This document shows, one piece after another, positions 6,726 through 14,736 of a stretch of 29,236 nucleotides of DNA; position 1 is the first letter of the stretch, and every line of letters begins with the position of its first letter. The translations under genes and the position numbers were made by a program. The stretch spans positions 1 through 29,236 of the forward strand of contig CAZIAZ010000037.1 of assembly GCA_964536835.1 (NCBI GenBank), in the 5' to 3' direction. Below the pieces are notes generated by a model. The model had not been told where the DNA came from. It did no database searches and saw only the letters and a program-made list of their open reading frames with translations. The stretch is from DAONFI01 sp035403485. Lineage in GTDB: Bacteria > Planctomycetota > Phycisphaerae > SM23-33.

Positions 6726-7855
6726 GCACAATTTCGCCAACCAGTGCGTGCATGCTGACGCCGGCCGGCCTGGGCGGAATAGCCGTAATCCGCCTGCGCG
6801 GCGGAATGGCACGTAAAATGGCTGACGAAGTTTTTTCAAATGCAGCCGGCGTTGCACCAGGGGAACTGCGATTCGGCAAAATAATCTCAGCCGGCAAGGT
6901 CGTGGATGAGGCAATACTTGCCTGCGTAAACGACGATGAATTCGAAATCAACATTCATGGCGGCTCAGCGGTGGGGCGGCTGGCGCTTGAGACGCTGGCC
7001 GGTTGCGGATGCCGCATATCGCAGCATGATGATGCGGCAGTTGAAGTCAGGCCGGCAATTTTCTCCAGGCATCCATCTTTTGACAATTCGGCTATCGGTG
7101 CCGAAATGCTGGCAATTCTGCCGCGTATTTGCGGCGAATTTGCATTGGGAGTGATAACTTCGCAGTGGTCAGCCGGCTTGAGTGAATTGTTGTCAGGCGA
7201 GTTTTCCGCCGCTGAATTGAGGGCTGCGGCTGAGCGGTTTGATATTGTCAGGCGGCTGACGGATTGGCCGGAGGTCGTAATCGCCGGCTGTCCTAACGCC
7301 GGCAAAAGTACGCTGGCTAATACGTTAGTTGGACGGAATGTGAGCATTGTTCACCCGATGGCCGGCACGACGCGGGATTGGGTAAGAGAGCGAGCGATGA
7401 TTTTGGGCAGACCTGTCTGGCTGACCGATACGGCAGGGCTGTGGGATGCGGCAGGATTGCACGATGTCGACTCGCAGGCTGTCAGCCGTGCATGGCAGCA
7501 GATTCGACAGGCGGACCTTGTGCTGCTCGCCGGCTGCGGCGGAGCTGATATCGAACTGCCGGCTGAAATACCGTCTGCCCGTGTTCTGAAGATTTTTACA
7601 AAAGCCGACGAATTCACCCCCACACGCGACGATATATTATCCGTCAGTGCCTTGACCGGCCAGGGCATTGTTGAACTCGAAAAGCAGATTCTCAACAGAC
7701 TTGGTCTGGATAAAATTTTTCCCGGCCAGCCGGCGGCATTTACCGAACGTCAAAAAAAATTGCTCCTGAAATCAGCCGCCGCACTCGACGCCGGCCAACC
7801 ATCGCTTTGCAGACAAATTATAACTGAAATCATGCGACAGACTTGCTGCGACTGA
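6722..7855 (+). CDS. Divergent, truncated MnmE/TrmE-like GTPase
   Basis: The 377-residue product begins like MnmE (ISPTSACMLTPAGLGGIAVI, family pattern TIAA.ATP.G.gGI.viRiSG). It has a TrmE-type G domain: GCPNAGKST (about 189-197), AGTTRDWV, DTAGLWDAAGLHDVDSQAV, TKAD and SALTGQGI. MnmE with MnmG builds the cmnm5U34 modification of tRNA. Compared with normal MnmE (about 450 residues) it is short, lacks a clear GEFT.RAFLNG.LDL.QAEAV segment, and ends in MRQTCCD without the catalytic C-terminal FCIGK. The G4 motif is TKAD instead of NKxD. Only 26 nt separate its stop from the converging nitroreductase gene, so the missing tail is not simply in another frame. Its start overlaps the coaX stop by 4 nt. 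It may be a paralogue with a changed role or a lineage-specific MnmE. Confidence 0.8.
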   Translation: MSTISPTSACMLTPAGLGGIAVIRLRGGMARKMADEVFSNAAGVAPGELRFGKIISAGKVVDEAILACVNDDEFEINIHGGSAVGRLALETLAGCGCRISQHDDAAVEVRPAIFSRHPSFDNSAIGAEMLAILPRICGEFALGVITSQWSAGLSELLSGEFSAAELRAAAERFDIVRRLTDWPEVVIAGCPNAGKSTLANTLVGRNVSIVHPMAGTTRDWVRERAMILGRPVWLTDTAGLWDAAGLHDVDSQAVSRAWQQIRQADLVLLAGCGGADIELPAEIPSARVLKIFTKADEFTPTRDDILSVSALTGQGIVELEKQILNRLGLDKIFPGQPAAFTERQKKLLLKSAAALDAGQPSLCRQIITEIMRQTCCD

Positions 7856-7881
7856 TTCGCCGATATTGACGGATGCCGTTA

Positions 7882-8454
7882 TTATTCCGGCTGCCAGAGA
7901 ATTTCCTCAAGCGGACGTTTTGGAACGTGGTGTGTGGCACTGTCGTCGCGATAATATTTTATCTGGCCGTCCTGAGCCGTTTCCAGCGTTACGGATTCCA
8001 CCGGCTTGCCGAGCGCGATTATTAAAACTATCTCCAGATAATCTGGTATTCTCAAAACTTCCCTTAATTTGTTGCGATTGATGCTGCCCAAAATACAGCC
8101 GCCAAAACCTTTTTCGACCGCCCCAAGCAAAATGCTCTGACAGGCAATGCCGGCGTCCCAGTCGCATTTTTGGGAAATTGTCGTATCGCCTAACAATACG
8201 ATATACCCCGCAGGACGTTCGCCGTCGTCCGGCCCGTCCCAATCCTTGAGATAGCCGGCCCAGAACATTGTAGGAAAAATTTTCTCATTGGTGGCTGGGT
8301 CGCATGATATGAAATACTTCAGCGGCTGAAGGTTGGCGGCGCTGGCGGAGTTGCGTGCCAAATCCACAAGCTCTACAAGCGTTTGATGCGAAATGGCCGA
8401 GTTCTGGGCAAAACGTCTGTAACTGCGATTCTTTTTGACAAGTTCAGCTATCAT
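7882..8454 (-). CDS. Nitroreductase family flavoprotein
   Basis: This 190-residue protein belongs to the FMN-dependent nitroreductase family, which reduces nitro groups, quinones, flavins or unknown metabolites with NAD(P)H. The family opening (residues 1-16, with the RSYRRF FMN-phosphate arginines), the ARNSASAANLQPLKYF segment (about 33-48, FMN contact), WDAGIACQSILLGAVEKGFG (about 98-117) and the late IIALGKPVE are typical. The start is clear because RSYRRF should lie near the N-terminus. A Shine-Dalgarno-like GGAGAAT-type sequence lies just before the ATG on the minus strand (around 8459-8465). The gene stands alone, converging on the MnmE-like gene. The true substrate cannot be told; members near metabolic genes are often misnamed. 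Confidence 0.88.
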   Translation of the reverse strand: MIAELVKKNRSYRRFAQNSAISHQTLVELVDLARNSASAANLQPLKYFISCDPATNEKIFPTMFWAGYLKDWDGPDDGERPAGYIVLLGDTTISQKCDWDAGIACQSILLGAVEKGFGGCILGSINRNKLREVLRIPDYLEIVLIIALGKPVESVTLETAQDGQIKYYRDDSATHHVPKRPLEEILWQPE

Positions 8455-8664
8455 GTGGATTCTCCTTGGATTTCAAAAACAAATCTACCGGAAAAATCGA
8501 AAATTAAAAATCAAAAATCAAAACAAAATACAAAAACCGTTGTAAAGAAAAACTTTTATCATACGAAAGCCATATTTGTAATGGTTTTTTTGATATTTTT
8601 TAAGGTATAGACCTGACAAAAAGACTGGCCCGGAGAAAAAATTTCTGTTTGGCCTAAAAAAGCC

Positions 8665-8692
8665 TTGCCAGATTTGATATAGGTGTTATACT
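8665..8692 (+). promoter_or_regulatory. Sigma70-type promoter of the activator gene
   Basis: TTGCCA (8665-8670) and TATACT (8687-8692) are separated by 16 nt. The predicted start near 8699 leaves a long leader that contains the hairpin at 8712-8729. Confidence 0.55.
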
Positions 8693-8711
8693 GACTTATG
8701 CTTAATTAGGA

Positions 8712-8729
8712 AGTCCCCGCTCAGGGACT
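8712..8729 (+). promoter_or_regulatory. Hairpin in the activator leader
   Basis: AGTCCC and GGGACT form a perfect 6-bp stem with a 6-nt loop, 13 nt after the predicted transcript start. There is no T-run, so it is more likely an operator or an mRNA-stability hairpin than a terminator. Confidence 0.35.
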
Positions 8730-8871
8730 CACCACTTGGCTCGATTCATTGAAGTGTTGACAAGACATGCGTAGCGTTTGCGCATGGTGGATGTGCACAT
8801 GGTGTACAGACATATTTTTGCAGTAGCTCAACTGCAGAAAGGCTATTTAAATGACAGCTGGAGGAGGCGTC

Positions 8872-9912
8872 ATGAACAGAAAGGCCCAGCCGGTTCAGGC
8901 TGGGTGGGACTGCGAAGAGCAGAAGCTCGTGGGCGGTTCGCCTGCGTTCAAACAGCTTCTTGCCGTCGTGGACTCGGTCGCATGCAACAACTGTATAGTG
9001 TTGCTGGAAGGCGAGTCCGGCACGGGTAAGGAGTTGATAGCGCAGCGAATCCACGAAAAATCAGCTCGTGCGAAACATCCCTTTATTCCCGTCAACTGTC
9101 CCGCGGTGAGCGAAACCCTTTTTGAAAGCCAGTTTTATGGCCATGTGAAAGGTTCGTTTACCGGTGCAGCCAGTGACACGTTGGGTATGGTTCGCGCGGC
9201 GGACGGCGGTACGCTTTTCCTTGATGAAATTGGCGAATTGCCAATTCATCTACAGCCAAAATTGCTCAGGCTGTTGCAGGAAAAGGAAGTCACGCCGGTT
9301 GGTGATACGAAAACCTACAAGGTTGACGTGCGATTTGTGGCGGCTACCAACCGTTCGCTCGCAAAAGCGGTTGCGGACGGCCGATTCCGCCGCGATCTGT
9401 ATCACCGGCTGAACGTGGTTCGCGTACATGTCCCGCCGTTGCGGCAGCGGCCGGAAGATGTCGAAGCATTGCTTGATTTCTTCCTCGAACGCTTTGCCGC
9501 CGAGTACGGCCAATCCGTCAGGTACATCGCTCCGGAAATCCGCGAGACGTTGCGTACTTACGGTTGGCCGGGCAATGTCCGCGAGCTGAGTTGCTGGGTT
9601 GAACGGCTGTATGCAGCCAATCTTCCGCCAGTACCGCCGACGAATGAGATGTGGGACGACCAGTACGTTTATGCGGCCGTTCCGGCTCAGCCGGCATTTG
9701 CGGAAGCACAACCGGCATTCTCTTTCGCTGCTTCACCGGCAACGGTTTCGGCGGCAGCTCCTGCGGCGACGAACGCTTCATTGGAACAGGCGGAAACGGA
9801 AACCATTCGTTCCGTACTTGCACAATGTGACGGAAATCGTTCGCGGGCGGCTGATATGCTGAACATCCACAGGACTACGCTCATCCGCAAGATAAAACAG
9901 TACGGCTTATAA
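8872..9912 (+). CDS. Sigma54-dependent transcriptional activator without a sensor domain
   Basis: This 346-residue bacterial enhancer-binding protein consists of a sigma54-interacting AAA+ domain (about 18-250), a Pro/Ala-rich linker (about 255-305) and a Fis-type helix-turn-helix at the end (NRSRAADMLNIHRTTLIRKI). Visible motifs are the Walker A GESGTGKE (about 47-54), the sigma54-contact loop as GSFTGA instead of GAFTGA (about 94-99), and the Walker B GGTLFLDEIGELP (about 112-124). No receiver, GAF, PAS or other N-terminal sensor is present, as in PspF, so activity is probably controlled by expression or by a partner protein. The start at 8872 is set by GGAGGAGG just upstream; an earlier in-frame ATG at 8851 lacks such a site. 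No obvious sigma54 promoter is nearby, so its targets lie elsewhere. Confidence 0.93.
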   Translation: MNRKAQPVQAGWDCEEQKLVGGSPAFKQLLAVVDSVACNNCIVLLEGESGTGKELIAQRIHEKSARAKHPFIPVNCPAVSETLFESQFYGHVKGSFTGAASDTLGMVRAADGGTLFLDEIGELPIHLQPKLLRLLQEKEVTPVGDTKTYKVDVRFVAATNRSLAKAVADGRFRRDLYHRLNVVRVHVPPLRQRPEDVEALLDFFLERFAAEYGQSVRYIAPEIRETLRTYGWPGNVRELSCWVERLYAANLPPVPPTNEMWDDQYVYAAVPAQPAFAEAQPAFSFAASPATVSAAAPAATNASLEQAETETIRSVLAQCDGNRSRAADMLNIHRTTLIRKIKQYGL

Positions 9913-10029
9913 AAAGTAGGTCGATACTGAAAGTTGCGGATGGTGGATGCAGACCTGAAGGGCGTCTGGCTGTTAAAAGTCAGGCATGCATGGAGAGTCT
10001 GTACAGATTTGAAAATAACTCTAAAATAA

Positions 10030-10063
10030 AAACCGTACCAGATACTAAGGGTACGGTTTTTTT
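10030..10063. terminator. Bidirectional terminator between converging genes
   Basis: A perfect 10-bp stem, AAACCGTACC (10030-10039) and GGTACGGTTT (10050-10059), has T's to 10063 on the plus strand and an A-rich stretch before it that gives a T-run on the minus strand. It can end both the activator transcript and the minus-strand hydrolase transcript. Confidence 0.9.
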
Positions 10064-10106
10064 GTGTCTTTATATTGTACAGGGATATATCCGGCGGAAC
10101 GGTGAA

Positions 10107-10907
10107 TCATGGGGCAGGTGTTGCGGGAGTATTTGGCGCGGATTTCGTATGCTCCATAAACCACGAGTACAACTGCGGCCGTGAATATACCAGTCCCCAT
10201 ATATTATGGCCGATGTTGGGATATATCAGCAGCTTGGCATCGCCGCCGGCTTGCGTGAGAGACATGGCCATCTGCTGTGCCTGCCAGACGGGCACGTTCC
10301 GGTCGTTTTTGCCATGAAAAATCATGGTTGGAATGTGTTTTATTTCATTAGCCCGATACGGATTGCCTCCGCCGCTTACCGGTGCGATAGCTGCAAATAC
10401 GTTTGGATATTGCTCCGCAAGACTCCATGTGCCGAAGCCGCCCATACTCAAGCCCGTGAGATAAATACGGTCACGGTCGACTGCATAATCCTTGCATATT
10501 TTTTCCAGCAGTGCCATTACCGAGAGACTCACCTCCGCATCCGACCACCATCGGCCGGCTGGGCAGACCGGGCCAATTACGATAAACGGGAACGACGACT
10601 CTTTTGCCGCCTGCGTGAACGGCCCGAATTCCTTGAGTTTCTCAGGATTGCAGCCGCGCTCGCCTGAACCGTGCAAAAACAGAATCACTGGAAATTTTTT
10701 ATCCGGCTTGCCGTAATCTTCCGGCAGAAAAAGCAGATAGTTGCTGTTAAGCTTTAATGATTTGACTTCTGCGAACTTATGTGTCGAGTAGCCTGTTTTG
10801 ATGTACTGCGAATCGGAGGCTGCCATGGCGTTATGATGCATGGTAATCGCGAAAGCGACGCAGACAATAACCGGCAGAGCAAGCAATAACAGTATCCGTT
10901 TTTTCAT
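10107..10907 (-). CDS. Secreted alpha/beta-hydrolase (esterase/peptidase-like)
   Basis: The product is 266 residues with a signal peptide (basic start MKKR, hydrophobic core about 5-20, likely cleavage after NAMAA near residue 30). It has an alpha/beta-hydrolase domain of the secreted esterase/PHB-depolymerase-like or 'predicted peptidase' type. The oxyanion segment LFLHGSGERG (about 76-85), the nucleophile elbow GLSMGGFGTW (Ser about 155), the acid Asp in HGKNDRNVPV and the His in GHNIW form the catalytic triad. The start at 10907 is chosen because AAAGGAG lies 8 nt before it; the ATG at 10928 lies upstream of that site. The tail is Pro/Ala/Thr-rich. Such enzymes often deacylate plant polysaccharides, but the substrate cannot be read here. 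It is transcribed alone. Confidence 0.88.
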   Translation of the reverse strand: MKKRILLLLALPVIVCVAFAITMHHNAMAASDSQYIKTGYSTHKFAEVKSLKLNSNYLLFLPEDYGKPDKKFPVILFLHGSGERGCNPEKLKEFGPFTQAAKESSFPFIVIGPVCPAGRWWSDAEVSLSVMALLEKICKDYAVDRDRIYLTGLSMGGFGTWSLAEQYPNVFAAIAPVSGGGNPYRANEIKHIPTMIFHGKNDRNVPVWQAQQMAMSLTQAGGDAKLLIYPNIGHNIWGLVYSRPQLYSWFMEHTKSAPNTPATPAP

Positions 10908-11142
10908 TCGCGTGTCTCCTTTAAACAACTTATGATTATAAAATAAATTCTTAAGAGCGAATAATCAAAAGAAATTATAGGAAGCTGTTTTTAAATTGTG
11001 TTCGTCCGATTCGGCTGGCCTTTGGCGAAATTGCCAAAAAACATTGACTTGAGAGCCGGATAATGATAGGAACTCCATATCGTTTTTGCCTGTGTGCATG
11101 CAGGCGGAATTTATACGGCTAATTGCTATTGGAGAAATTTTC

Positions 11143-11658
11143 ATGGATAAGGCGGAACTGGCCCGCAGGGTCAAGGAAGTGGCGTTGCTGGAGGGCGATT
11201 TCGTTCTTCGCAGTGGCAAACGCAGCAAATATTATCTGGATAAATATCTGTTTTCCAGCTGTCCCGAAATATTGGCGGAGCTTGGCCGACGATTCTCGGA
11301 ATACGCAGCCGACGTTGATATGATAGCCGGCCCTGAATTGGGTGCGGTATCATTGGCGGCTGCCACGTCGATGGCCAGCGGCAAGCCTTTTGCAATAGTC
11401 CGCAAGGGCAAAAAAGGTTACGGTACGGATAAACTCCTGGAAGGGCCGGATGTCAGGGGCAAACGCATTCTGCTGGTGGAAGATGTGGGGACTACGGCTG
11501 GGGCGGCATTGGAGGCGGCTGAGGTTCTCAGGCAGGCAGGCGCGATTATTCAACGGCTGGTTTTCGCCATAAATCGGCAGGAAGGCGCGCAGGAAAATGT
11601 GGAAAATGCCGGCTACGAATTCGGGTACATTCTCAGCAAAGACGACCTTGGAATATAA
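11143..11658 (+). CDS. pyrE: Orotate phosphoribosyltransferase
   Basis: The 171-residue enzyme transfers ribose-5-phosphate from PRPP to orotate, giving OMP in pyrimidine synthesis. The catalytic loop VRKGKKGYGTDKLLEG (about 85-100) and the PRPP-binding ILLVEDVGTTAGAAL (about 108-122) are clear, and FVLRSGKRSKYYLDKY (about 20-35) is the typical N-terminal substrate region. The start at 11143 follows a GGAGA at normal distance. A further in-frame ATG at 11086 adds 19 hydrophobic residues unlike the family. A small inverted repeat, GCCTG...CAGGC at about 11088-11105, lies upstream in the leader. A strong terminator follows, so the gene is a single unit; no other pyr gene is near. Confidence 0.93.
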   Translation: MDKAELARRVKEVALLEGDFVLRSGKRSKYYLDKYLFSSCPEILAELGRRFSEYAADVDMIAGPELGAVSLAAATSMASGKPFAIVRKGKKGYGTDKLLEGPDVRGKRILLVEDVGTTAGAALEAAEVLRQAGAIIQRLVFAINRQEGAQENVENAGYEFGYILSKDDLGI

Positions 11659-11697
11659 AAACAAACCCTGTTCCTGAATTCCTTAATATTGACGTTT

Positions 11698-11731
11698 AAA
11701 TACCTTCTTTGTGATAAGAGGGTATTTTTTT
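11698..11731 (+). terminator. Rho-independent terminator after pyrE
   Basis: A 12-bp stem with one G-U pair, AAATACCTTCTT (11698-11709) and AAGAGGGTATTT (11716-11727), has a 6-nt loop and runs into a T tract to 11731. Confidence 0.88.
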
Positions 11732-11739
11732 ATAATAAA

Positions 11740-11768
11740 TTGGGGTTTTTGCTTTATTTTGATATAAT
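11740..11768 (+). promoter_or_regulatory. Promoter candidate for the TPR-like secreted protein
   Basis: A perfect TATAAT at 11763-11768 lies 17 nt after TTGGGG at 11740-11745, about 78 nt before the next start. The -35 box is only a partial match. Confidence 0.5.
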
Positions 11769-11845
11769 GAATTCTCTAGAATGAACCTCCATGGGAACAG
11801 CGCTAAGCTATGGTGTTATGTTATATTAGGAAGCGGTATTTTTAG

Positions 11846-13084
11846 ATGTTACGAGGCGTTTTCAGACCAGTTTTATGTATGGTTGCGATTATCCTTATCA
11901 TGGCGGGAGTCGCCTTTGGGGAAGGTCTGAGAATAACTACAGATGCCGATAAAAGGTCGCAAATGGGCGGTTCTTGGGGTTTGGGAGGCTTGGGTAGTTC
12001 AACCGGCCTGCTTAATCGCTCCCTTCAATACGATTCCGATATGAATCGAACCGGAGTCGGTTCGTATGCTGGTCCGTCGTCTGGCGGACGTTCCTCAAAT
12101 GTCGGTGGAATGTCGGGTAGACTTTACGTCAGCCCATCATCAAGCTCGTCGGTAAATATAGGCAGAGGTGTATCGTTCGGGTCGAGCAACACGAAATATA
12201 CCCCCAAAACCATAGGTGACCTCAAGCCGACCGACCAGGGAATTTATAAACCTGGTTCGGATTATAACAACATGATTCGCGGAATGAAGCAGGGCATGGC
12301 GTTTAATGTGGGAAAATATGAAATTACGGCGGTAGGAGACATCGGCTGGGACAGGAAGGATACGCTTGAGAGCCAGTTGACCGTCGGCAAGAAATACGGC
12401 ATCAGGAACGATGCCAGTATTGCCCGTTCGAATGCGTATGTAGAGGCGCTTGCCGGCAGCGGCTACGTAAAAGAATCGACACTTGACGTTAACGCAGATT
12501 CGTCGCATATAACCACGCTCGTGCCCAAAAACGGCGGCGAGTTTGCGGAACTGATAAAACGCGGCGAGGATGATTTCAAGAGAGAACTTTACCAGGAATC
12601 GCTGAGTCTGTTCAAGCTCGCGCGACGCATATCGCCTCGAAGTCCGGAAGTGCTTCTGAGCCTGTTTCATGCAAGTTTTGCCGCGTCGTCGGGGTTGTCG
12701 TACTCTCTGCCGTCATATTATTTGCAATTATCGCTCAAATATTTTCCGGAACTGCCGCTGGTAGACGTCCATCCGAAATATTTTTACGGCCGTGAAGGTG
12801 ACTTCATGCGGGATCAGGTCAGACTTGAACAATATCTGGAGTCTCAGAATCGCGATTCACAGGCATGGTTTATTCTCGGATATATTGCATGGCGAAACGG
12901 CCAAACGGCTGAGGCGTGCAAATATTTACAGAATGCCTACGACCTCAGCCAGGATTCAGAATTGAAAGAAGCGGTCTCCATTATGTGGGATGGCATGAGA
13001 GCCAGCGGCAAAGTGAAGGACAAACTTATCATAATAATCCCACAGAAATCCAAAACGCCAGTCAGTCAGCCTTCTGGAAAATAG
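11846..13084 (+). CDS. Secreted protein, Gly/Ser-rich N-half and TPR-like C-half
   Basis: I do not recognise this 412-residue protein by name. It opens with a signal peptide (hydrophobic core about 8-24, cleavage near AFGEG). Residues about 36-115 are rich in Gly and Ser and probably disordered. A middle part (about 125-215) contains KYEITAVGDIGWDRK. The C-terminal half (about 230-390) is helical and TPR-like: a unit around RELYQESLSLFKLARRISPR, and a clear one at SQAWFILGYIAWRNGQTAEA. This arrangement suggests an exported scaffold that binds partners at the envelope. The Shine-Dalgarno AGGAAG is 12 nt from the ATG, which is long. The next gene makes a UDP-sugar dehydrogenase, but a weak hairpin lies between them, so co-function is only a guess. 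Confidence 0.7.
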   Translation: MLRGVFRPVLCMVAIILIMAGVAFGEGLRITTDADKRSQMGGSWGLGGLGSSTGLLNRSLQYDSDMNRTGVGSYAGPSSGGRSSNVGGMSGRLYVSPSSSSSVNIGRGVSFGSSNTKYTPKTIGDLKPTDQGIYKPGSDYNNMIRGMKQGMAFNVGKYEITAVGDIGWDRKDTLESQLTVGKKYGIRNDASIARSNAYVEALAGSGYVKESTLDVNADSSHITTLVPKNGGEFAELIKRGEDDFKRELYQESLSLFKLARRISPRSPEVLLSLFHASFAASSGLSYSLPSYYLQLSLKYFPELPLVDVHPKYFYGREGDFMRDQVRLEQYLESQNRDSQAWFILGYIAWRNGQTAEACKYLQNAYDLSQDSELKEAVSIMWDGMRASGKVKDKLIIIIPQKSKTPVSQPSGK

Positions 13085-13148
13085 GGCGACTTTTGGCTGG
13101 ACAATTCCGTTTTTTTTTGGAAAATATCAGTTTCTTACTTTAATACAG

Positions 13149-13185
13149 GTCTGCACTTGTAATGTTACGGGCAGACTTTCTTTTA
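13149..13185 (+). terminator. Weak hairpin with T-rich tail
   Basis: GTCTGC (13149-13154) and GCAGAC (13171-13176) form a 6-bp stem with a 16-nt loop, followed by TTTCTTTTA. It may be a weak terminator or attenuator before the UDP-sugar dehydrogenase gene. Confidence 0.4.
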
Positions 13186-13202
13186 TTGGAGACAGACAAA
13201 GA

Positions 13203-14525
13203 ATGTTGAAACAGCTTTTGGAAAAGATAAAAAAACGTGAGGTCGTCGTCGGCGTCATGGGACTGGGTTACGTTGGCCTGCCGCTGGTCAGGGAATTCAT
13301 ACGCGGCGGTGCTAATGTTCTGGGCTTTGATTTGGACGAGCGGAAAATCAAATCCCTGATGGCTGGCAAGAGTTATATCGAACATATTCCGTCAGCGACG
13401 GTTCAGGAAATGCTGGCCGGCGGCAGGTTCTCTGCCACCAGCAATCCCAAACAGCTCGCCAAGGCTGACTGCATACTCATAGCCGTCCCTACGCCGCTGA
13501 ACAAGATGCGCGAGCCGGATTTGCAATATGTTGAAGCGACGGCAAATACCATTTCTACGATTATCCGCAAAGGCCAGCTTATCGTTCTGGAATCCACGAC
13601 ATACCCAGGCACGACCCGCGACGTCGTATTGCCGATACTCGCCAGATCCGGCCTTAAGGTCGGCAGGGATTTCTTCCTGGCGTTCAGCCCTGAACGCGAA
13701 GATCCTGGCAGAAAAGATTATTCTACCAAAACCATACCAAAGGTAGTTGGCGGTTATGACCGTGATTCGCTGGCTGCAGCCAAGGCGTGTTACCAGATTG
13801 CCATCGACAGGGTTGTGCCGGTCAGCAGTTGCGAAGCCGCCGAAGCCGCCAAAATTCTCGAAAATACCTACAGGTGCGTGAATATCGCACTTGTAAACGA
13901 ACTGAAAGTTCTGTTCGACCGCATGGGTATTGATATATGGGAAGTGATAAACGCGGCCAAGACCAAACCGTTCGGTTTTACCGCGTTTTATCCAGGGCCC
14001 GGCCTCGGCGGTCACTGCATACCGATAGACCCGTTCTATCTGTCGTGGAAAGCCCGCGAATATAACATGTCCACGCGATTTATCGAACTGGCCGGCGAGG
14101 TCAACTGTGCCATGCCGGAATACGTCGTTCATCGTACGATGGAGGCTCTGAACCTGCGTAAAAAAGCCCTCAACGGCTCGAAGGTCCTGGTTATGGGGTT
14201 GGCATACAAGAAAGACGTCGACGACGACAGGGAAAGCCCCTCATATCACCTGATAGAACTTCTGATGGCACGCGGGGCGAAGGTCGATTACAACGACCCG
14301 CACTGCCATGAAATTCAGATGACACGCGAGCATGCTGAGTTAGCCGGCATAAAGTCCAAAAAACTTTCGCCCGCCATGATTGCATCATACGATGTCGTCA
14401 TAATAAGTACCGACCATACCAAGTATGATTACGACATGATTGTGAAAAATGCAAAGCTCGTTATGGATACGCGCAATGCAACTGCTAATGTCAAAGGCAG
14501 CCGCAAGAATATCGTCAAGGCGTAA
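13203..14525 (+). CDS. UDP-N-acetylglucosamine 6-dehydrogenase (WbpA/WecC type)
   Basis: This 440-residue nucleotide-sugar dehydrogenase oxidises C6 of a UDP-hexosamine with NAD+ in two steps, giving a UDP-uronic acid for surface polysaccharide. The Rossmann motif GLGYVGLPLV (about 20-29), VPTPL (about 96-100), ESTTYPGTT, and AFSPEREDPG (about 160-169) are present. The last is typical of the N-acetylhexosamine (WbpA-like) branch. The PGPGLGGHCIPIDPFYLSWK segment (about 260-280) contains the catalytic Cys. The C-terminal substrate domain runs to about 430. A GGAGA lies 10 nt before the ATG. No epimerase, aminotransferase or glycosyltransferase is adjacent, so the polysaccharide pathway must be completed elsewhere. 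The exact substrate (GlcNAc, ManNAc or glucose) is inferred from motifs only. Confidence 0.88.
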   Translation: MLKQLLEKIKKREVVVGVMGLGYVGLPLVREFIRGGANVLGFDLDERKIKSLMAGKSYIEHIPSATVQEMLAGGRFSATSNPKQLAKADCILIAVPTPLNKMREPDLQYVEATANTISTIIRKGQLIVLESTTYPGTTRDVVLPILARSGLKVGRDFFLAFSPEREDPGRKDYSTKTIPKVVGGYDRDSLAAAKACYQIAIDRVVPVSSCEAAEAAKILENTYRCVNIALVNELKVLFDRMGIDIWEVINAAKTKPFGFTAFYPGPGLGGHCIPIDPFYLSWKAREYNMSTRFIELAGEVNCAMPEYVVHRTMEALNLRKKALNGSKVLVMGLAYKKDVDDDRESPSYHLIELLMARGAKVDYNDPHCHEIQMTREHAELAGIKSKKLSPAMIASYDVVIISTDHTKYDYDMIVKNAKLVMDTRNATANVKGSRKNIVKA

Positions 14526-14571
14526 GTAAACAGCGTCCGAACGAAAAGTGCAGAGTTAACGATAAATTTAT

Positions 14572-14618
14572 AAAAAGGCGTCATTTCCCGTTTTTACACG
14601 GAATGACGCCTTTTTTTT
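14572..14618. terminator. Strong bidirectional terminator
   Basis: A 14-bp stem, AAAAAGGCGTCATT (14572-14585) and AATGACGCCTTTTT (14602-14615), has extra CCG/CGG pairing near the loop and T's to 14618. The mirror A-run gives a T-run on the minus strand. It serves the converging dehydrogenase gene and hisD. Confidence 0.93.
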
Positions 14619-14736
14619 GACGTTGTTTCAAAAATTAAAACATTTCCCGAAAAATTTTGAAAATATCAGCGAAAGATTTTTCGGCAGAGATATAAAAAAA
14701 CAGGTATTTCTGCTTTGATTGTCGAGGCTGGCCGCT

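Larger units (their letters stand above)
8455..8871. other. 417-nt divergent intergenic region
   Basis: This region lies between the nitroreductase gene (minus) and the sigma54-activator gene (plus). It contains an A-rich low-complexity tract (about 8491-8542), a good sigma70-type promoter at 8665-8692, a 6-bp hairpin at 8712-8729, and a leader of roughly 170 nt in front of the activator gene. I see no tRNA and no sigma54 (-24/-12) site. Confidence 0.55.

Noticed and set aside
8851..8871. Earlier ATG for the sigma54 activator
   Set aside because: GGAGGAGG sits inside the extra codons and is well spaced only for the ATG at 8872.
8777..9951. Similar ATGGTGGATG segments before and after the activator gene (8784 and 9942 regions)
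   Set aside because: Only about 10 identical bases with no target duplication or element; probably chance.
13392..14132. 246-residue minus-strand ORF
   Set aside because: Antisense to the UDP-sugar dehydrogenase; no start signal or family pattern.
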